From Lytechinus variegatus (taxonomy: Eukaryota; Echinodermata; Echinoidea; Temnopleuroida; Toxopneustidae), in contig NC_054743.1 of the NCBI RefSeq assembly GCF_018143015.1, forward strand, positions 45,542,922-45,606,921: a stretch of 64,000 nt of DNA, given 5' to 3'. Both the position numbers and the translations under genes were made by a program. This document shows positions 57,601 to 64,000 of this stretch, piece by piece. The notes beneath the pieces are model-generated. The model searched no databases. It worked only from the letters and a program-made list of their open reading frames with translations, and had not been told where the DNA came from. The first letter of the stretch is position 1; the number at the start of each line of letters is the position of its first letter.

Positions 57601-60600
57601 TATGTGAAGACTTTTTTTTGCTTGTCAATTTTTTTTTACCATTTGTACCTCGGTCACATTTGCTCTATGGCGGCTGTTCGGCGAGTCGGAAACAGCCGTT
57701 TTAACATTTTTGAACCAGCTGCATATAGGTGGTTTGTATATAAAACAAATGAATAAACGGCTGTTTTAATTCGCCTTACGGCTGCCGTACATCAAATGTG
57801 ACCGAGGTTTAAGTCTCGGTATAAAAATCAGTGCTTTTCAGTATCAATAATCTTCAATACTGTCTTTCTAGGCACGGGATTAAATCCGATCAGCCTTTCA
57901 TCCACCGGTTTTCTATAGTGCGTTAATTCCCTAGTGACGCTAAAGACCACACGCAGAGGGGGAAGGGGGGATTGCGGGGGCGTTAAGGGTCGAATGCAAA
58001 TTACAAACGCCGTCTTTTGATCGCTCTATATCATTTCGAGCAGGAACAATAATAAAAAAACCCGGATGTGCGGTTTAGTAGTCCATAGTTTTTTTTTTCT
58101 TATTAAAAAAAAACATTGAATGAAGAAAAAGAAAACGCTTGGGATCCAGATGACATCCCATACAAAACATCAAAGTTTTGAAAAAAAAAGTGAAACTGTA
58201 TGATACTCATTGTAATTTCCATACTGCAGTATTTAAATCCAATCATTTGAGGCCTATTTTTTTAGTTTAGCAACATTTTGTGAATAAATAGGCTAGGGCC
58301 ATTACACACATAATAGGAACTGATACATGTGACAATCCTTTTTTTAGTGCCGCATGTTTTTATTCAAATGAGGAAACTCTTCACCCTCTATATTTTATTA
58401 TGAACATGATGAATGGGTGCTACTGCGTATATTTCGCGAACCGATTCCATTGTTGGATGCATGGAATATCTCTGTCGTTCTTTGATTTTCGCCATCATTT
58501 CCGATTGATCATGTGTTGATGTAAGAGCGATTGTTTTGAGGTGCAAACAATTTAAGATAAATTTCATATATCTTCAGGACTGAATTCATGTTCTCTGAGA
58601 ACGTAAATGACACTTTCCCGGCAATATCGGAAAGGCAAATGAAATGGAGTTACAAACATCTCAAATTAATGCAGGATCGATCACGCATGATTTTAAATTT
58701 AATGCGAGTGTAAACGATTTAAATAACTGATATTCCCGTATATGGACGAACCCATGTTCTGTCAGAAAAAAATGAAATGACTAATTTTCCCGACAAAGTC
58801 GAAAAGGCAATATTTTAATGGAATAAAAGTCGCAAAATTTCTTATTCTTGATCCAATCCGACATGAGATGAAAGTATTTCAGTATGGAATATCGAGTTAA
58901 AAGATATCGTCTGTCAATAAAAATATATTTTAAGACTTTCGATGTGGAAATAATTGATTATTGTTGGGCTATGAATACCTATATCTTCCAACAACATACG
59001 ATTGTTGTTCTTGGTCCGACCCGTTATAAAATGATGGTCGACTTTAAGAAAATTATAGATATACCTATATACAGAGTTTCGATCTAGCTGATACTTCTAA
59101 AAGGTTTCGAATCGGAAAGAGATCCGACCCGACATAAAACTGACAAATATCGAGTTCATAAAGATCTTGAATTATTAAAAATATACTTCTGAAGAGTTTT
59201 GGAACGGAAAGAATATAATTCGCACTACGCTATAATATCTACATCTTCTAACAAGATGCAATTATTGCTTGTTCTTGATCCGACCCGATATGAAATTAAG
59301 TATACAATAAAAGTTACTCCTCCCCGTAATCAAAATTACCCTGCCGCCGCCCATCCTCCTACCCCGGATGGCGGGCAAGGGGATTAAAAAAACAGTAATA
59401 CATATATAATGATAATATGACAAAATATATTTTGCGTTCAGAATTTTATGTTGCTCTATATACACAGCACATGGCGGTAAATGAACGTGGACTGAAAAAG
59501 GGACGACATGTTCTATTTCCACTCCATGCAATATCATTGCCACTTTCGTGCCATTTCTAGTTAATTGATGCATACGCAATTGTTGATGATTATTTGACAT
59601 CTCGTCTTTTTTAAACAATTTTGTCCAATAGGCGTCACTTTTCTTCTGTGTCTAATTTGTCAACAAGGTTAGAGCTGCAAAATATGTTGCAAATGTGCTT
59701 TTATCCTCTCAACGATGAAATGCGAAGGAACAATAGATTTAATTCCTTATAGAATTAGAGCTATTGTGACAAGTTCGGGCAACTGGCACTTCGTCATTTC
59801 ACAAAGGAGTGATTAAGTGCCCATGATCGAATTCATTGACCCTGAGCTTAATTGAAAACATTTACGTTACCATCTCGTTTTTTTTTGTCAGGACGACCTT
59901 TGTGCTTTTCTTGGCAAAAATAACAATTACAAGAATTCTTTGAACAGGAGTGAAAGCAGGAAGCCTGACCAGGTTGACGTTATTCCAAATGGTGCAAAAA
60001 TAACCCCAACAGGAAACTACAATGAGCACGCAATAAACAGACGAACATTATATTTCAAAAGTGGTTCGGGTTATTATAATTTTGTAAATGTAATTTGAAA
60101 AATCGCGAGAGCAAAAGAAAGTTTAAAAACAGAGAAAAGAACGCAAATACAATGAATTGAAAGATGTGAAAAAAAAAACAAGTATGAAAAGTAGATCATG
60201 AAAATTTAAAGAACGGGATTTAAAAAAATAGCGACCAAGCCGACCATTATATGTTTTGGGTAGTTGGACATCAAACATGTCGGGGGGGGGGGGGAGAACA
60301 CGTCCTTCCAAAAGTCAGTTAAGCGTAGGGGACACAAAATGTCATACACCCCACCCTCTCCCTGGCTCCCCCAACAAATGGAAGCTTTAATTCATTTGAT
60401 TATTTACGAACGTTCTCTAAATGTCAAAACTATCAAAATTGTTGAAGATATGCCTTATAGAAAATTCAAGCGCGCTTCGTGTCGTGTTCTCGTGCTTGCA
60501 CCATTTACAAAGGCCAAATGAAATTTGATCTAGTTATATAGCAATATAATGAGGCATATCTTTTAAAGTAGCTGATAGGGCAGCTAGGCATTGTGGCCCC

Positions 60601-62069
60601 GGGTAAATCTATTAGTGCCCTCACTAGTATGGACTTGGTTGTATACCCCCCCCCCCCGATTTTAAGTTTATCTTTCTTTTAATTATGTTAACAATTTCCA
60701 AAGATTTTGTATCCCCACGCCGATACAAAAGGTAAGTTATAATCAAAGTTCTAATAATCCCGCCTTCTAACAAGGTATTCTTTTTAGATGCCTATTGACA
60801 TTACCGCCCTAAAAATATATATGTACATAATTATACCAAAGGGCTATACATACTTTGTTGGTTTCAACGTGCCCAGGATTTTATAGGTCTAATAATTTTC
60901 GACCCCCCCCCCCCCGTTTACATGAAATCGCCGAACAATTTTTCAAAAGATTCTAGTGTTGGATGACTTTTAAAAGCATTAAAATATTATAAGAGGGCAA
61001 AAAAGTAGACTCCACAGGATGTTCTTTCTTATCCTCTTTTAAGATTAACTGATTAAATACCTAACAATGGTGCTGTTTAAGTCATTAAAGATCAAAGCGG
61101 CCATTTGCTTTCACAATATAATGCGCGGCAAGTTCTTTTCAAAGAAAGTATCCGACGTAGATTATATTGATTAATTATCATTGAAGGGTCATGGGCGTAG
61201 CGGACATGACTATTCTGCGAAAGATCCTGCTCTTTTCATTGCGCTTGAGCGTTTTTCAGACTACTCGCTACAATGGGCTTCTAAATTGATTAATTGTATA
61301 TACATTGCACGAGTATGGAAACATAATGAATTGCGAAGAAGCACCATTACACTCACCTGCTGCGACAAAATAATCCAATGATTATATAAAATGAAATGAA
61401 ATTACTTGAATTCTTTTGCATCAAATATTATGGCATAAAATCACAAATTTAGTAATTTGAACCATCAAATTAATGGCAAGGTGAATTGTATCATTCTAAA
61501 ACAGGAACAAGCGATTATCGTGCATTGGTGGAAGAAATAGTTAAGTTTTAAGCAGGGTTAATTAGATATATATGAATTCTTCCACCTTGAAACGTACTAG
61601 AAGTATTTATAAAATCATTTATTAGACAGTTTTTGGCTCAATATTTCGTACATTTATGCCTTTATTTCGTGTCGGAGCAGAAATAAACACAAGCGATAAT
61701 CGTACATTGTTTGAAAATACCGTAGATTATTGCGAAAGGCAGTCAGATGCTTTCCGCCTCATAACTATTTAGAAATCTACGGCCTATTTTATCTATTAAC
61801 ATGCCAAATATTTTGCGTCATTTCATGTCGGGTCGGATTCAAGAACAAGCTATCATCGTACATTGTGCGAAGAAAAGAAAGGTTATTTTATTTCCGCCTT
61901 AAAACTATTTTCAAATAATCTAGGACACATGTTATCTGTCAATGTTCCATATACAGTGTAGTAAAATAACGAGAAATCGTCATTACGGTGTAGCGTTAAT
62001 TTCGGTGAAAGTTACGTAATCTTCGCACACCGAATTCGCATAGCGGCAGCATGGTCGAGTGATTTTTGT

Positions 62070-62815
62070 ATCCTGTTATTTATGGCGTGCCAAGTGTACG
62101 CCAGTATATTCTGTGCAATTCAAGCAATTCCGTACACAAAATGTGTTTTTATTCAGACGAAAATCTTTTTGTCATGACGCTTTTCTAATTTCGTATACGA
62201 AATTTATTTTGTGTCACACAAAATCATTTTCGTCTCGACGAAATGCACAAAATAAATTTCGTTTAGACAAAATGTAATTGCGTCCACAAACTTCATTTGG
62301 CGTGCCATACAAAATGGCGCACCAAATGTCCGATGGTAAATTCCGTCCAATTCACGTCATTCCGTACACAAAAGTTTTTTTGTTCGTATGAAAATGATTT
62401 CGTCATGACGCAGTTTTATTTCGTATACGAAATTATTCTTGTCACACAAAATAAATTTTCGTCGAGACGAAATGTAATTTGGTCCACAAAATTTATTTCG
62501 TACACACGAAATGAATTTTGATCTAACGAAATAGCACCCCAATTGTCCAAAGGAAAATTCTGTAGGAAAATATGTGTTTCACTCCAACGAAATTCATTTC
62601 GTCATGATGCAGTTTGATTTCGTATACGAAATTTATTTTGTGTCACACTTATAATCAATTTCCTCGAGACGAAATAAAATTGTGTCCTCGAAATTCATTT
62701 CGTTGCGATGCAAATATTTATTCCGTCAACGAAATGATTTTGTGTCACATCACAAAAAATTCCGTCGACGAAATGATTTTGTGTCACATCACAAAAAATT
62801 CCGTCCATGTAAAAT
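62070..62815. repeat. Three ~230-base units rich in ACGAAAT/ATTTCGT
   Basis: Units (about 62070, 62300, 62540) share CCGTACACAAAA, GTCATGACGC, TTTCGTATACGAAATT and TTTTGTGTCACACAAAAT. Dense ATTTCGT/ACGAAAT inverted motifs give many small palindromes; a shorter subunit is repeated at 62750-62800. Confidence 0.85.
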
Positions 62816-62834
62816 AATTCTGTCTCCTCTTTCT

Positions 62835-63042
62835 GGCAGGGAATATGAGATCGTCGCTGATTGGCTGCACCTTGCTCAAGCCGATATCTTCGCTCGATCG
62901 ATATCCGGGCGCGGGACGGTCACACTCACAGGTCGGCATGTTGGTGAACCTTTCTTGTTTAGCTTAGATTTCACGTTATTCATGTCAACGAGAGCTGCAA
63001 ACAACTTCTCTAATTGGTAGAATGTGGACGGACATTGCATTC
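62835..63042 (+). promoter_or_regulatory. Possible promoter / first-exon region
   Basis: GC-rich, CpG-bearing stretch with GATTGGCT and AATTGG (inverted CCAAT motifs). At 63022-63042 a short ATG-led segment (MWTDIAF) is followed directly by GTAAGT, a perfect donor. It could be a first exon of a gene lying right of the window; no second exon is visible. Confidence 0.25.
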
Positions 63043-63659
63043 GTAAGTTTAGCTATGTTTTCGACTTCAAAATTACGTTGAAAACAAAATGGGAATTCGT
63101 TAGTCGTTGCCAAACTTGCATTTGCAAGAAGCTGTGCAATTTATAGTCCCGTGTATTCAAGTTTGTGTAGGGTCCTACTGTAGTCGACCATGCCCATGCC
63201 AGGCCAGGGGGGATTGGTCTTTTGTGCACACCTAAAATGGTAATGAATTATACAGGCTGATATTTAGGCCTAGATTTTGATAAATGGTGTAAAATTCATA
63301 CTCAGACTGACTCAGAGCAAAATGCATGTTGAAATTGGAAACTTCATTGGATGACAAATTTTATATAATTATTGACTGTCTGAGACTGAGTCAGTGATTG
63401 ACGTGATTTTATTTTTAGATTATTAAAAACAGCTTTAGCTTGGGCACCCACACGCATTGCGAGGTTAGTATTAATACTGGTAAATTAAACCATTGAACCA
63501 TGTTTGGCAGTGGATTTCGAATTGACAGTTAATGAGTTAGTGGGTCGCGCATGCTGGCTTGCTGCGATCCCACTTCTGCAAGTGATGTCCACGTCCATAA
63601 GGCATATAAACACACCACTTCTAAGTAATGGCTTGGTTTTTCTGTGCGCTGTGGCATGT

Positions 63660-63790
63660 CAGGGGCGGATCCAGCTTTTATAAAGGGGGGGTTGGGGTGG
63701 TATGTGAGGGAGCGTAGCGACCGAAGCAAGCGAGGGTGTTTGGGGGGGTGTCCCCCCTCCCACGTAGGGAAAATTTTTGAAAATCTGTGT
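63660..63790. repeat. hAT-like element end
   Basis: CAGGGGCGGATCCAGC followed by a G run, GAGGGAGCGTAGCGACCGAAGC and further G/C runs is the typical start of a short hAT-like repeat. The other end is not seen and may lie beyond the window. Confidence 0.5.
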
Positions 63791-64000
63791 GTGAAAATGG
63801 CGTTTCCTTGCATCTAAAACACCACTATTTTTGATATAGAGGTCGTTGCCAAATTAACCCCCATGAAAATTTGTAAAATTAAGTTGCAATCCCCCATTTT
63901 TTTTTTTTTTAATGGGGGGATTTTTGTTTGGGGATGAGAATCGGCAACCCTGGCCTAGATTGTCACTTCCGCGGTGGCCCGTGTCCTCAAAAAAGCTGAT

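Noticed and set aside
62059-63020. ORFs of 67-112 codons in the ACGAAAT array
   Set aside because: Repeat-derived; the products repeat the same short Ile/Ser/Phe-rich stretches.
1-64000. tRNA, rRNA or spliceosomal RNA genes
   Set aside because: I scanned for T-loop-like GGTTCGA motifs and found none with a cloverleaf context. No rRNA or snRNA stretch was recognised.

Overview
This is an AT-rich, intron-rich, repeat-dense animal nuclear sequence, most consistent with a sea urchin. Four things point that way. An NLR gene on the minus strand starts with a short 2A-like leader followed by DEATH and NACHT exons, an architecture known from echinoid NLRs. A separate cassette has sea-urchin-type histone signals: a CATTC cap box, the 3' stem-loop and a downstream CAAGAAAGA. 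Non-canonical NLR LRR-type exons occur at 43-49 kb. Many short inverted-repeat elements and tandem arrays fill the rest. I cannot name the species.

Layout. 1-2.5 kb (minus): the 5' half of an intact-looking NLR gene, 2A leader to DEATH to NACHT, running off the left edge; its LRR part would lie outside. 2.5-28 kb: no convincing host gene. This stretch holds poly-G/C-rich repeat fragments, a 450-bp purine tract, a hAT-type element split by a 1.9-kb inverted-repeat element, further foldback elements and MITEs, a 16-bp GC-rich tandem array and a dead LINE tail. 28.4-28.8 kb (minus): a complete histone-style transcription unit (TATA, cap box, 61-codon ORF, stem-loop, purine element) whose ORF lacks a histone fold. 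29.5-33.05 kb (plus): a two-exon sulfotransferase-like gene encoding 298 residues, with a MITE-like insertion in its intron. 33.9-43.3 kb: mostly non-coding; an uncertain exon-like ORF at 34.8 kb, a foldback element at 37 kb and a complete non-autonomous hAT element with an 8-bp target duplication at 40.4-41.7 kb. 43.4-52.6 kb (minus): scattered NLR LRR-type exons. At least one carries a frameshift, another an in-frame stop in its best frame, and no NACHT exon is visible upstream inside the window, so this looks like a decaying or split NLR. Two copies of a repeat carrying perfect DR1 nuclear-receptor sites lie among these exons. 52.7-64 kb: tandem arrays, a CpG-rich patch at 55.5 kb, diverged dispersed repeats and a possible promoter or first exon near 62.9-63.0 kb.

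Most plausible protein-coding content is therefore small: one NLR (partial), one sulfotransferase-like enzyme, one short histone-type unit and NLR remnants. Nothing in the sequence links them in one pathway. Motifs, reading frames and splice phases were read by eye; family names rest on motif recognition, since no database search was possible.
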